Below are positions 1 to 7,970 of a stretch of DNA of 64,000 bases, in pieces. Made by a program: the position numbers and the translations under genes. The stretch is taken from contig CBDDKO010000002.1 of the NCBI GenBank assembly GCA_965230275.1, positions 1,922,001 through 1,986,000 on the forward strand, given 5' to 3'. The number at the start of each line of letters is the position of its first letter. Within the stretch, counting starts at the first letter, position 1. Origin of the DNA: JAJRRS01 sp965230275. GTDB taxonomy: Bacteria; Planctomycetota; Phycisphaerae; Phycisphaerales; Phycisphaeraceae. Below the pieces are notes generated by a model. It was given only the letters and a program-made list of their open reading frames with translations, was not told the DNA's origin and searched no databases.

Positions 1-521
1 GTATATAGGTACTTCTTACGCACGGGCTCAGGCGTATCCTCGATATACTTACTCCACACGCCGCCGGCCAGGCTAAGGTAGTGGTACACAGACTTCTTGG
101 GATCAAAATACAGATCTCGCAGCGTTCTTAGCCGTTCGAAGATGTGCCCATCATGCTCGTAGATGATCGGTGAGTCGAGCCACTCCAATAGCGGCGAATT
201 ACTCTTCCGCATCAACTCGGCGGTTTTACGTATATCCCACCCGGCCAAGTCGTAATCGTCATCGCCTTGCTGGTCGAAGGCATCGACCGGCGGGCGTAAC
301 TTTAAGTATTCAGCCGGTGGGTAGGCATAAATAAAGCGTACGTCAAAGTCACTGTCGTTAGAGGCAAATCCCCACGCACGACTGCCGCTCTCACAGGCGA
401 AAAGCACGCGGAGGTTTCGCTCTTGCTCGACCTTCCTGAGCCTTTCGTGAACAATAGGCCGGATTCGGTCTACTGCCGGATCGATACCGATCCCTTCAGA
501 TTGTGCGAGGGGCTTATTCAT
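1..521 (-). CDS. Predicted nucleotidyltransferase (DNA polymerase beta superfamily), partial
   Basis: The gene runs off the left edge of the window, so only the first 173 or so residues are visible. The start ATG at 519-521 gives MNKPLAQSEGIG. Near residue 48 there is a GSRAWGF segment followed by SDFDVRF, the GS...DxD metal and nucleotide binding signature of the pol-beta nucleotidyltransferase fold. The later segment with WDIRK, LLEWL and SPIIYE fits the RlaP-like family (Pfam Nuc-transf), whose members are often about 250 residues long. The substrate is unknown. The gene is in the same orientation as the ketosynthase-like gene 10 bases downstream of whose stop it begins, but the two functions give no obvious link. 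The family call is fairly secure; the specific role is not known. Confidence 0.8.
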   Translation of the reverse strand, partial: MNKPLAQSEGIGIDPAVDRIRPIVHERLRKVEQERNLRVLFACESGSRAWGFASNDSDFDVRFIYAYPPAEYLKLRPPVDAFDQQGDDDYDLAGWDIRKTAELMRKSNSPLLEWLDSPIIYEHDGHIFERLRTLRDLYFDPKKSVYHYLSLAGGVWSKYIEDTPEPVRKKYLY

Positions 522-531
522 CAGAGTCTGC

Positions 532-1869
532 TCAAGCCTCAAATCGCCTCAGAATCAGCGCCGTGTTCTGGCCGCCGAGGCCCATGTTGAAGACGAGCAC
601 GTGGTTGAGTGTCGCGTCACCGGCCGGGGCGTTTGAGCCGAGCCCGTCGATCGGGTTGTCGCGGTTGACGATGGCGGGGATTTTCTGCGCCTTGAGCGCT
701 TGAGCAGCGACCGCCACGTCGAGCCCACCGCCGCCTGCGCCGCAGTTGCCGACCAGGGCACGCAGCGAGACGACCGGGATGCCCTTGAGCCTTTCGCCGA
801 ACAGTTTGCCGTAGCCCGCCGCCTCGGCCTGGTCCCACTCGGGCACGCCGCAGCCGAAGCCGACCACCATGTCGATGTCGTCGGGTGCGATCCCGGCTTC
901 ACGCAGCGCCGCGCTTACCGAGGTGACGACGGCCTTGCCCTCGGCGTCGGGGGACAGGTTCCTTGTCTCACGGTTCACGCTCTGTGAAGCGCCGAACCCG
1001 ACGACCTCGGCGTAGGCGCTGTCGCCGCCGCGGGCCTCGTAGGTGTCTTTGGCTTCGAGCATGACAATCCCCCCACCGTCGCCGGCGACCATGCCCGATG
1101 CGGCCTGATCGAAGGGCTTGACGGCGTCGGCCGGGCTGTCGTTGCTCTCGGCGTTGAGCCGGCCGGTCATCTGCTGGCGGAGGTAGACCAAAGGGTTGAG
1201 CTTGCACTCGGCCCCGCCGCAGAAGCACAGGTCCGCCTTGTCGCGTTGGATCACGCGCAGCGACTCGCCGATCGACAACAGCGACGAGGCTTCGTTGCAG
1301 GTGATGGTGTTCGACGGGCCTTGCGTGTCGTGGATGATGGTGACATGGCAGGCGAGCATGTTGGGCAGGTACTTCAGCAGCCACAACGGCGTGAGGTGGT
1401 TCATCCCCTCGCCGCCCCACTTGTGGATATCGAACGAGCTGCCGTCGGCGGCCTCGCGGAGCGCGGTAGTCAGCTCGTCGAGCTCAGCGGCGATCAGCCC
1501 GGCACCGATGTGGCAGCCGACGCGCTCGGGGTTGTAGGTCGGGGCGAACTCGTCGTTCTTCCCGCCGTCGGGGTCGGTCCCCTTGGTCAGGAGCCCGGCG
1601 TCACGTGCCGCGAGGTCGGCGGCGAGGACGGCCAGCTCGATGTCCTTGGCCATGACCTTGGTCATCTTCCGGTGGCTCTTGGGCACGGCCTTGCCGATCT
1701 TGTACGCCGGGGCCTCCGAACCGATCCGGCAGTCAAACCCGCTGGGGTCGAACGCCTCGATCCGCTTGAGCACCGACCGGCCTTCGCAGGCGGCCTCCCA
1801 TGTCGGCTCGATGCCCAGCCCGAGCCCGCTGACCGGGCCGATCCCACTGACCACTACGCTTCGCGTCAT
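532..1869 (-). CDS. Beta-ketoacyl-ACP synthase-fold protein without the catalytic triad
   Basis: The 445-residue protein has the full FabF/KAS II layout: an N-terminal VVVSGIGPVSGLG, a GPSNTI...GGAE core and a C-terminal FNMGLGGQN. It aligns to E. coli FabF without gaps through the active-site regions. The nucleophilic Cys163 is replaced by Glu193, His303 by Phe338, His340 by Asn375, and the conserved Lys335 by Arg370. Condensation and the usual malonyl decarboxylation therefore look impossible. In known families, loss of the Cys marks chain-length factors or KSQ domains, but those keep other residues. The start at 1867-1869 is chosen because thiolase-fold homology begins immediately there. 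No acyl carrier protein or second ketosynthase is visible nearby, so the partner is unknown. The fold is certain; the function is open. Confidence 0.85.
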   Translation of the reverse strand: MTRSVVVSGIGPVSGLGLGIEPTWEAACEGRSVLKRIEAFDPSGFDCRIGSEAPAYKIGKAVPKSHRKMTKVMAKDIELAVLAADLAARDAGLLTKGTDPDGGKNDEFAPTYNPERVGCHIGAGLIAAELDELTTALREAADGSSFDIHKWGGEGMNHLTPLWLLKYLPNMLACHVTIIHDTQGPSNTITCNEASSLLSIGESLRVIQRDKADLCFCGGAECKLNPLVYLRQQMTGRLNAESNDSPADAVKPFDQAASGMVAGDGGGIVMLEAKDTYEARGGDSAYAEVVGFGASQSVNRETRNLSPDAEGKAVVTSVSAALREAGIAPDDIDMVVGFGCGVPEWDQAEAAGYGKLFGERLKGIPVVSLRALVGNCGAGGGGLDVAVAAQALKAQKIPAIVNRDNPIDGLGSNAPAGDATLNHVLVFNMGLGGQNTALILRRFEA

Positions 1870-2077
1870 ATCCGATGGTTCCAATACGGTTGGTTGTCCC
1901 GTCCTGACAATAGCCGGGGGTAAGCGGGGCATTGTACGGCCAAGCGGCTTGTCCGGGCAAAATCATGCCTTCCGGGGCTGCGCGGCGCGTCTTTATGGAT
2001 ACACTAGATAGCCACGCGATACCCCGTGCGGCGATCCGGCATCGCTCGCTTAACCGCGGGGTGTTTTGAGTTATTCC

Positions 2078-2083
2078 AGGAGG
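2078..2083 (+). promoter_or_regulatory. Strong ribosome binding site selecting a TTG start
   Basis: A perfect AGGAGG lies 5 bases upstream of the TTG at 2089. It places the start of the beta-CASP gene there rather than at an upstream in-frame ATG at 2026, whose extra 21 residues have no similarity to the family. Confidence 0.8.
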
Positions 2084-2088
2084 CCGTC

Positions 2089-3489
2089 TTGAAACTTCAC
2101 TTCCTCGGCGCGAATCGACAAGTCACCGGGTCCCGCTACCTGCTCGAAGCGGCGGGCAAGCGCATCATGATCGACTGCGGCATGTTTCAGGAACGCAAGT
2201 TCCAGAGCCGCAACTACAACCCCCCGCCGGTGGACCTGACCACGGTCGACTGCCTGCTGCTGACCCACGCGCACCTGGACCACAGCGGGCTGATCCCCAA
2301 GATGATCAAGCACGGTTTCAACGCCCCGATCGTCACCACCGATCCCTCCGCGGACATCGCCGAGATCATCATGCTCGACTCAGCGAAGATCCAGCAGGAA
2401 GACATGAAGTACAAGAAGAAGCGCCACGCCAAGCAGGGCAAGAAGGCGAAGTACGGCTACGAGCCGCTGTACACCACCGAGGATGCGCAGAAGGCGGTGA
2501 ACCTGTTTGAGCCCTGCACCTACCACCAGCCGGTCAAGGTCGCGGACGGGATCACGGCGACGTTCCACGAGTCCGGGCACATCCTCGGCAGCGCGTTTAT
2601 CGAGATCAACGTCAGCGAGAACGGCGAAACCAAGACGCTGGTCATGTCAGGCGACGTCGGGCAGTGGGACAAGCCCCTGATCAACGACCCCGAGCTGTTC
2701 GACCGGGCGGACTACATCGTGATGGAGTCGACGTACGGCGATCGGCTGCACAAGGAGGCCGGGTCGATCGAGGATCAGCTCGAACGGATCGTTAACGACA
2801 CGGTCGCGCGGGGCGGGAACGTCATCATCCCGACGTTTGCCGTGGAGCGTGCCCAGGAGCTGGTGTACTACATGGGCCAGCTCGCCGACGCCGACCGGAT
2901 CCCGGACATCGGCGTGTACCTGGACAGCCCGATGGCGACGAAGGTCACCAAGGTCTTCCACCGCTGGTGCCGGTACCTGGAAGAGGAATCACGCTGCGAT
3001 AAGGGCAAGGGCGCGGACGTGCTGAAGTTCCAGGGGTTCAAGCTCGTCAGCGCGACGGAGGACTCGATCGCGCTGAACACCATGCGCGGGCCGAAGGTCA
3101 TCATGTCAAGCTCTGGCATGTGCACCGGCGGGCGGATCAAGCACCATCTTAAGCACAACATCGGCCGGCACGACTCGACAATCGTGTTCGTCGGCTACCA
3201 GGCCGTCGGCACACTCGGCCGGATCATCGTTGACGGCGCGGAGGAAGTGCGGATCCACGGCACCAACATGCGCATCAACGCCGAGATCGAACAGCTGCAC
3301 GGCCTAAGCGCCCACGGCGACCGCGACGACCTGCTCCGCTGGCTCTCCGACTGCAAAGTCCCGCCCAAGCAACTGTTCCTCACCCACGGCGAAGAACGCG
3401 GCGCCGAAGCCCTGCGCGACGTGATCAAGTCCAAGCTGGGCTGGAACGTCAGCGTGCCGGAGTATGAGGATGTGGTGGAGTTGGGGTAA
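2089..3489 (+). CDS. Metallo-beta-lactamase/beta-CASP family RNase-like hydrolase
   Basis: The 466-residue protein is a likely zinc-dependent RNA endonuclease/exonuclease of the TTHA0252/CPSF73-like group. Visible motifs are THAHLDHSG (His60, His62, Asp64, His65), His164 in ESGHILGSA, Asp189 in MSGDVGQ, beta-CASP motif A (Glu213 in ESTYGD), motif B (His409 in LSAHGD) and motif C (His433 in THGEE). The SSSGMCTGGR segment before motif B is also typical. The TTG start follows a perfect Shine-Dalgarno. The length matches stand-alone bacterial members and lacks the RNase J C-terminal domain. A lysine-rich stretch at residues 107-122 could contact RNA. The gene stands alone; it reads away from the ketosynthase-like gene. 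The RNA substrate cannot be told from sequence. Confidence 0.93.
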   Translation: MKLHFLGANRQVTGSRYLLEAAGKRIMIDCGMFQERKFQSRNYNPPPVDLTTVDCLLLTHAHLDHSGLIPKMIKHGFNAPIVTTDPSADIAEIIMLDSAKIQQEDMKYKKKRHAKQGKKAKYGYEPLYTTEDAQKAVNLFEPCTYHQPVKVADGITATFHESGHILGSAFIEINVSENGETKTLVMSGDVGQWDKPLINDPELFDRADYIVMESTYGDRLHKEAGSIEDQLERIVNDTVARGGNVIIPTFAVERAQELVYYMGQLADADRIPDIGVYLDSPMATKVTKVFHRWCRYLEEESRCDKGKGADVLKFQGFKLVSATEDSIALNTMRGPKVIMSSSGMCTGGRIKHHLKHNIGRHDSTIVFVGYQAVGTLGRIIVDGAEEVRIHGTNMRINAEIEQLHGLSAHGDRDDLLRWLSDCKVPPKQLFLTHGEERGAEALRDVIKSKLGWNVSVPEYEDVVELG

Positions 3490-3530
3490 ATGGCAATATA
3501 AAGGCAAACTATATATCAAGAGCGCCTCCG

Positions 3531-4733
3531 CTATTTTTGATCGGGCAATAACCCTTCGAAACTCAGCTTTGGTTTTTGTTCGAACGGATCGGCTTTTAGA
3601 CTGATTAAATCATCCAAGAGCAACAATGTGCGTATTATGCATCGCCTGACCTCTGAATCGATCACTTCTGCATGCACTCCCTTGTTCACCGCCTTATCTA
3701 AACGTTCCCACTGCTCGGAGAGAGATGCGGTACTCGCAACCACTAAATCTATTGATATATTGGAGCGACGAGATATGTCTGCATACGCTAACAATCGATT
3801 TCTATAAGCCGTCTTGTCCAACCTAGAAGATGATTTACTAGCCTTCTGAGGCGGGAACAGCTGGTCAGAAACATACTCAATGGTCCTGCGGCAAGATAAC
3901 GCCACATGGGATAAATCCTCACTTGTTTCAGCTGTCACATATGACTTGAGCGCCGAATACACCTTGCCGGGCAGTTCAGGTGCAGGATCAGACAGAATAG
4001 TAATTACTCGTTCTGCCACGGAAGCCAACAGCCCTTCACAAAAGGACTTGGCTTCAGCGGCACGAATTGTGTTTTCAGGTTTGTGCTGCGTATCAAAGAT
4101 CGAATAGCGCCCTTCAAGGGATTCAAATTCAACCGATTTAAACGGTAGCTCTCGAAGATATTCGATCATCCCTTCATCTTGAGAGTCTTCACTAAACCCG
4201 TCCCAAAACAGATGGAATTTTGCACCATTGAATCTTCCAAACGCAACAAGACCGTGTGAATATGCCGCGAGGTGTGCTCCATAAGTATCATCAACTTCAA
4301 CGGCCCCAAGATATGCTTCGAATCCCGTTAAATACTCATCGAGTATCGCAGCCTGCTCTAAGGTGATGAGATCTAGGCAAATCACATATATGTTACCAGT
4401 GGCTGCCACATCCACTGTAGCCTGAGTTATCGTCTGCCATAACCAGTCAGGTGGATTTGCCCATGCCAATACTATCTGACGAAACTTATCCTTATTGAAC
4501 ACTTGTAGTGTCGAATTCTTGTCGCGTTTTTTCGTTTCATACGCACAATGTGATAGTAATAACGAGCCAACGAACACCTTAGTAGATATCTCCGGGCGTG
4601 GTAATTTGATTACTTCTGGGAATAAGCGTTTCGCCACTTCAAAAAGCACCGGGTGTTCATAATTGTCCGAACTCTCATCAAAATGGAAGGCAACTTTCAT
4701 ATCATAATTCCCAAAGCGTAATAGAACAGCCAT
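3531..4733 (-). CDS. AT-rich gene of unknown function with possible HEPN-like C-terminal region
   Basis: The protein is about 400 residues and I do not recognise its N-terminal 230 residues. The C-terminal half carries CRRTIEYVSDQLFPP, then YRNRLLAY, then NKGVHAEV and RTLLLLDDL. This order is seen in an all-helical region found at the end of many uncharacterised, often defence-associated proteins and loosely resembles HEPN/DUF4145 folds; that comparison is from memory. Base and codon use are clearly AT-rich compared with both neighbours, which points to recent acquisition. The start is uncertain: ATG at 4733 and ATG at 4700 are both possible and neither has a strong Shine-Dalgarno. It sits alone between convergent and divergent housekeeping genes, with no adjacent toxin, nuclease or integrase. 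Confidence 0.75.
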   Translation of the reverse strand: MAVLLRFGNYDMKVAFHFDESSDNYEHPVLFEVAKRLFPEVIKLPRPEISTKVFVGSLLLSHCAYETKKRDKNSTLQVFNKDKFRQIVLAWANPPDWLWQTITQATVDVAATGNIYVICLDLITLEQAAILDEYLTGFEAYLGAVEVDDTYGAHLAAYSHGLVAFGRFNGAKFHLFWDGFSEDSQDEGMIEYLRELPFKSVEFESLEGRYSIFDTQHKPENTIRAAEAKSFCEGLLASVAERVITILSDPAPELPGKVYSALKSYVTAETSEDLSHVALSCRRTIEYVSDQLFPPQKASKSSSRLDKTAYRNRLLAYADISRRSNISIDLVVASTASLSEQWERLDKAVNKGVHAEVIDSEVRRCIIRTLLLLDDLISLKADPFEQKPKLSFEGLLPDQK

Positions 4734-4804
4734 GTACAATGCGCGTACTGGATTATATTACTCTTCCTTGGATAATGGTCTCGCACTGAGGCCAGCCACC
4801 CCGA

Positions 4805-5143
4805 TTATGGCTTCGACATCCGCACCGCGTTGATGTGGTCGATGATCTGTTGTTGGACTTTTTCGCTGACGTCGGCGGTGTCGATGAGGCGGGTGTTGTC
4901 GCCGTCGAGTTTGATGGTGTAGTCGGCGTCTTGGGTGAAGACGCTGACGCGGTTGCGGTAGTCGCCGCGGCGGAAGATGGCGTATCGGGCGGGGATGTGG
5001 GCGAAGAGGTCGCCGTGGAAGAAGCGGGCACCGGTGTGCATGTGGATGTTCAGGTCGGTGTGGATCGCCTTGATCACCAGCGGAGCGGTGAACATCGACA
5101 GGAACAACACTTTGATGACGGCCGGACGGGAAAGCTTGGCCAT
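4805..5143 (-). CDS. Small membrane-anchored protein of unknown function
   Basis: This is a 112-residue protein starting MAKLSRPAVIKVLF, with one N-terminal hydrophobic segment at residues 8-24 that acts as a signal anchor. The rest is soluble and includes TGARFFHGDLFAHIPARYAIF, DYRNRVSVFTQDADYTIKLD and a helical end. The start at 5143 is preferred over an upstream in-frame extension because the hydrophobic segment then lies at the N-terminus. It is separated from the AT-rich gene downstream by about 70 bases and reads away from NiSOD. I recognise no domain. Confidence 0.65.
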   Translation of the reverse strand: MAKLSRPAVIKVLFLSMFTAPLVIKAIHTDLNIHMHTGARFFHGDLFAHIPARYAIFRRGDYRNRVSVFTQDADYTIKLDGDNTRLIDTADVSEKVQQQIIDHINAVRMSKP

Positions 5144-5323
5144 CAAGCGGGGTCCCCGGGCCGGGCAGACGGGGTGATCCCGGTCCGCTAAGACGACAGG
5201 AAAATCTAGAGTGCCACCTCCATCACATTCAATCTCATCATATCCTAACGCTCCCGGGGAGCCTAGACTGTTTGTCGAAGTACGCGGAACACAAAACCCC
5301 ACCCATCCCGATAGGAGGCGCCC

Positions 5324-5836
5324 ATGTTGCCCAAGACACGCATGCTCTCACTCTTACTGGTCTCGACCACCCTTACCGCGGGCCTGTTCATTGGGCTGCA
5401 ACGCACGGTGGATGCCCACTGCCAGGTGCCGTGCGGGATCTACGACGACCCGGCACGGATCGTGCAGATGCAGGAGGACACAGCCACGATCGCCAAGTCG
5501 ATCAAGCTGATGAACGAGCTTGCGGATAAGACCGATGCGCAGAGCCGGCAGCAGTTCGCCCGGTGGACCACGACCAAGGAGCAGCACGCACAGCGGATCA
5601 TCGACACGGTCTCGGATTACTTCCTGGCCCAGAAGATCAAGCCGGCCCCCGGAAGTGACCCCGGAAGCGTGGATGATGAAGCCTATCAGGCATACCTCAA
5701 GACCCTGGCGGAGCACCACGCGGTGATCGTCGCGGCGATGAAGGCGAAGCAGTCGGCTGATCCTGCGGCGGCGACGGCACTGGGTGAAACGATCCATGTG
5801 ATCGAGCACACCTGGTCGCCGGACCACGCCCACTAG
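5324..5836 (+). CDS. sodN: Nickel superoxide dismutase, secreted form
   Basis: The enzyme dismutates superoxide to oxygen and hydrogen peroxide. The nickel hook HCQVPCGIY is at residues 32-40: the ligands are the free amino group and side chain of the mature His1, plus Cys2 and Cys6. The first 31 residues form a Sec-type signal (positively charged start, hydrophobic LSLLLVSTTLTAGLFIGL, VDA before the cleavage point). Cleavage directly after Ala31 would expose the His ligand. The remaining four-helix body of about 138 residues matches the family length, and the protein ends in HTWSPDHAH. An AGGAGG precedes the ATG. The start of a MITE overlaps the stop codon. No SodX maturase is next to it, consistent with signal peptidase doing the N-terminal processing. 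Confidence 0.95.
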   Translation: MLPKTRMLSLLLVSTTLTAGLFIGLQRTVDAHCQVPCGIYDDPARIVQMQEDTATIAKSIKLMNELADKTDAQSRQQFARWTTTKEQHAQRIIDTVSDYFLAQKIKPAPGSDPGSVDDEAYQAYLKTLAEHHAVIVAAMKAKQSADPAAATALGETIHVIEHTWSPDHAH

Positions 5837-5970
5837 AGCAATCCCAATCCAACTGTAGCGGGTGCCACGTTTTGTCCGCGAAGCGGCAAAGCGTATGTTG
5901 CACTCACATTTTGCCCTTCGGGTCAAAATGTGCCACCCATAGGCGATACGTTTGGATTGAGTACGCTCTA
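5834..5970. mobile_element. MITE-like palindromic element, copy 1
   Basis: The ends are imperfect inverted repeats: TAGAGC-N5-CAATCCAAC on the left and the reverse complement of GTTTGGATTGAGTACGCTCTA on the right. Inner arms around GGGTGCCACGTTTTG and CAAAATGTGCCACCC also pair. A second, more degenerate copy lies at 29144-29285. The left end overlaps the TAG stop of sodN and the right end merges with the insertion sequence. There is no coding capacity, which suits a non-autonomous element or a stable 3-prime hairpin. Confidence 0.7.
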
Positions 5971-7088
5971 GAGCGCTTTGCGTGATTACTTACCAGCCTC
6001 TGTCTGTCATCCCAGCACAGGCGGGGATCCATGCCTTTGGACTTCCAGGAAGACTGGATTCCCGCCTGCGGGCTTTATGCGCCATTTTATCTAACCGCTG
6101 GCGCTAACAAGCGTTCGCGCCCATACTGGTGGACCACTTACTCGACCTCACCGAGAAGGAGTCACCAGCATGGAACGCGAACTGTGGAACATCTTAACGG
6201 CCCAACTCACCGTCATGTCAACCCTCGTCCGACGCCGGCGGTTTGTGCATCCCACCGCACGCATCCTTAGGGTCTACCTCTGGGCGGTGCTGCACGACCG
6301 ACCGGTGTATTGGGCGTGTGAGCGTCGCCACTGGGTCGGCGTCAAGCCGCCGGCGGCGTTGCCGGATCAGTCGACCATGAGCCGGCGTCTGGCCCGGCCC
6401 GAAACCCGTCGGGCACTCGATCAACTGATGGATCGACTCGAGCCTCAAACACAACACGCCCTGACCCTGCGTATCGACGGCAAGCCGTTGGCCGTCGCCA
6501 AGCACAGCGTCGACCGGCGCGCGACGATCGGCCGTGGCGCCGGCGGGTTCCAGAAGGGCTACAAACTCCACGCGATTTATGCCGAGAATAACCGCCCCGT
6601 CGCCTACCGTGTCGCGCCGATGAACGTCGACGAACGCATCGCCGCCAAGCAGATGATCGAACAAGAACAACTGGGCGAGGGCTACCTGCTGGCCGACGCC
6701 AACTACGAGACCAACCCGTTGTACGACCAGGCCGCCGGGGCCGGGCGGGTGCTGGTGACGCCGCGCCGCTTCCGCCACGCCAAGGGGCTGGGCCAGTCAC
6801 GCGTGCACAGCGAGCACCGTGTGGCCATGATCCAGCGGATGCGTGCGCCTTCACCGTTCATCCGCCAACTACTTAGCACCCGTCGCAGCGTCGAGACGCG
6901 CTTCGCCAACCTCTGCAACTTCGGCGGCGGCCTGACCCACCTGCCGCCGTGGGTGCGTGGCCGCCGTGTCGAGCCTTACGTCACCGCCAAAATCCTGATC
7001 CGCCTGGCCCGCGACCATGTTATCAGGCAGGGGGTTGCATAAAGCCCGCAGGCGGGAATGACGGGTAGTAATCACGCAATGTGTTCTA
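5969..7088 (+). mobile_element. Insertion sequence with DDE transposase
   Basis: The ends share an inverted repeat: TAGAGCGCTTTGCGTGATTACT on the left (from 5969), matched in reverse on the right (to 7088) as TAGAACACATTGCGTGATTACT. A second inverted repeat pair closer to the transposase reads ATTCCCGCCTGCGGGCTTTATG (about 6058-6080 and, inverted, 7038-7060). A short CTA duplication is possible but cannot be proved from one copy. The transposase fills most of the element and looks intact. Confidence 0.8.
6170..7042 (+). CDS. DDE transposase (IS4/IS5-like)
   Basis: This 290-residue transposase has candidate catalytic residues Asp103 (LRIDGKPL), Asp166 (LLADANYE) and Glu232 (SVETRFANL), with the conserved KGYKLHAIY segment after the first Asp. 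An N-terminal helical region (residues 1-95) is rich in Arg and would bind the terminal repeats. The reading frame is intact and the element ends are present, so it could be active. The IS subfamily cannot be fixed by eye. Its GC content matches the host chromosome. Confidence 0.9.
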   Translation: MERELWNILTAQLTVMSTLVRRRRFVHPTARILRVYLWAVLHDRPVYWACERRHWVGVKPPAALPDQSTMSRRLARPETRRALDQLMDRLEPQTQHALTLRIDGKPLAVAKHSVDRRATIGRGAGGFQKGYKLHAIYAENNRPVAYRVAPMNVDERIAAKQMIEQEQLGEGYLLADANYETNPLYDQAAGAGRVLVTPRRFRHAKGLGQSRVHSEHRVAMIQRMRAPSPFIRQLLSTRRSVETRFANLCNFGGGLTHLPPWVRGRRVEPYVTAKILIRLARDHVIRQGVA

Positions 7089-7110
7089 AGTCTACTGGCT
7101 AGATGGGCAC

Positions 7111-7143
7111 AAAAAAACACCCCGCGCGATGGCGGGGTGCTTT
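7111..7143 (-). terminator. Rho-independent terminator of the first PEP-CTERM gene
   Basis: The minus strand reads a GC-rich stem CACCCCGC / GCGGGGTG with a short loop, followed by TTTTTTT. It lies 28 bases past the stop of the gene at 7171-7692 and also separates that gene from the insertion sequence. Confidence 0.85.
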
Positions 7144-7170
7144 AGTATGGTTGAGATGTGATGCGATTGA

Positions 7171-7692
7171 TCAGGCGTTGCGGCGGCGTCGCGTCGCGGC
7201 GAGTGCGGCCAGGCCCATCAGGGACATGCCGGCGGTGGCGGGCTCGGGGATGGGGTCGCACTTAGGCGGACGGGGCCTACAACGCGGACGGGGCTTGCAG
7301 CCATCACGGTCCTTCTTGAAGTTGTAACGGTCATCATCGCAGTACTTGAACCAATCCATAGAAGGACGGCAATCTTCACGGTTGTAGCGTCTGCGTTCGT
7401 TGTCTTTGCAGTCCCGGTCGAACCAGCTGAACTCCCAGTCCCACTCGCCCCAGCCGTCGCAATCCAGTTCACGGCGTTCGGGTCGTTCCTTCTTCTTGGA
7501 ATCGCGGTCCCTGTGGTCCCGCCTGTAGTTCCTTTCTTCGTCTTCATCGCGGTCGTTCTGGAGGCACCACTCGTTCTGGTCGGACCAAGCGTTGCCCCAG
7601 CCGCCCTGGTTCTGCCAGTACCCGGCCTGGGCGGTATTGGCGGATGCGAGCAGCAGGCCCGCCGCGATGATTAGTGTGATTCGAAACAACAT
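7171..7692 (-). CDS. PEP-CTERM protein with charged, Trp-rich body
   Basis: The 173-residue protein starts MLFRITLIIAAGLLLASANTAQA, a Sec signal, preceded by GGAGGGG at good spacing. The mature body is extremely rich in Arg, Asp, Glu, Trp and Cys (for example WDWEFSWFDRDC and RDHRDRDSKKK). The C-terminus carries CDPIPEPATAG, a hydrophobic segment MSLMGLAALAA and a final TRRRRNA: the PEP-CTERM sorting signal normally processed by an exosortase, which is not encoded in this window. It shares its tail almost exactly with the gene at 7971-8453, though the bodies differ, so the two are paralogues by tail and design. The mature protein is expected at the cell surface or in an extracellular matrix. 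Function unknown. Confidence 0.9.
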   Translation of the reverse strand: MLFRITLIIAAGLLLASANTAQAGYWQNQGGWGNAWSDQNEWCLQNDRDEDEERNYRRDHRDRDSKKKERPERRELDCDGWGEWDWEFSWFDRDCKDNERRRYNREDCRPSMDWFKYCDDDRYNFKKDRDGCKPRPRCRPRPPKCDPIPEPATAGMSLMGLAALAATRRRRNA

Positions 7693-7906
7693 GATTGCCC
7701 CTCCACGAAAGTAGATATTTATTCTCTCAAGACTAGAAAGCACGGTCCCCCGAGACAACGATTTGCCTCAGTCCGTGGTAACAGAAACATACACCGCCGA
7801 AACCGAGTGGCGCTGCTTATCTGCTTGATAACCTGAGCGGACGTTTGGTGTGATCCGGCTGGGTAAGCGGGGCAATTTGAGGTCACTGTCCCGGGCCAGG
7901 CACATG

Positions 7907-7934
7907 AAAAAACGCCCCGCGTTGATGCGGGGCG
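7907..7934 (-). terminator. Rho-independent terminator of the second PEP-CTERM gene
   Basis: Read on the minus strand, the stem GCGCCCCGC / GCGGGGCG with loop ATCAAC is followed by TTTTTT. It is 37 bases past the stop of the gene at 7971-8453, so each PEP-CTERM gene has its own transcription stop. Confidence 0.85.
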
Positions 7935-7970
7935 CTGAGTAGTGTTTTGGATTTGCGTCAGTCGCCGGTC

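Noticed and set aside
1246..1923. Long plus-strand frame antisense to the ketosynthase-like gene
   Set aside because: GC-rich codon-shadow frame; its translation shows no family and the opposite strand encodes a clear KAS fold.
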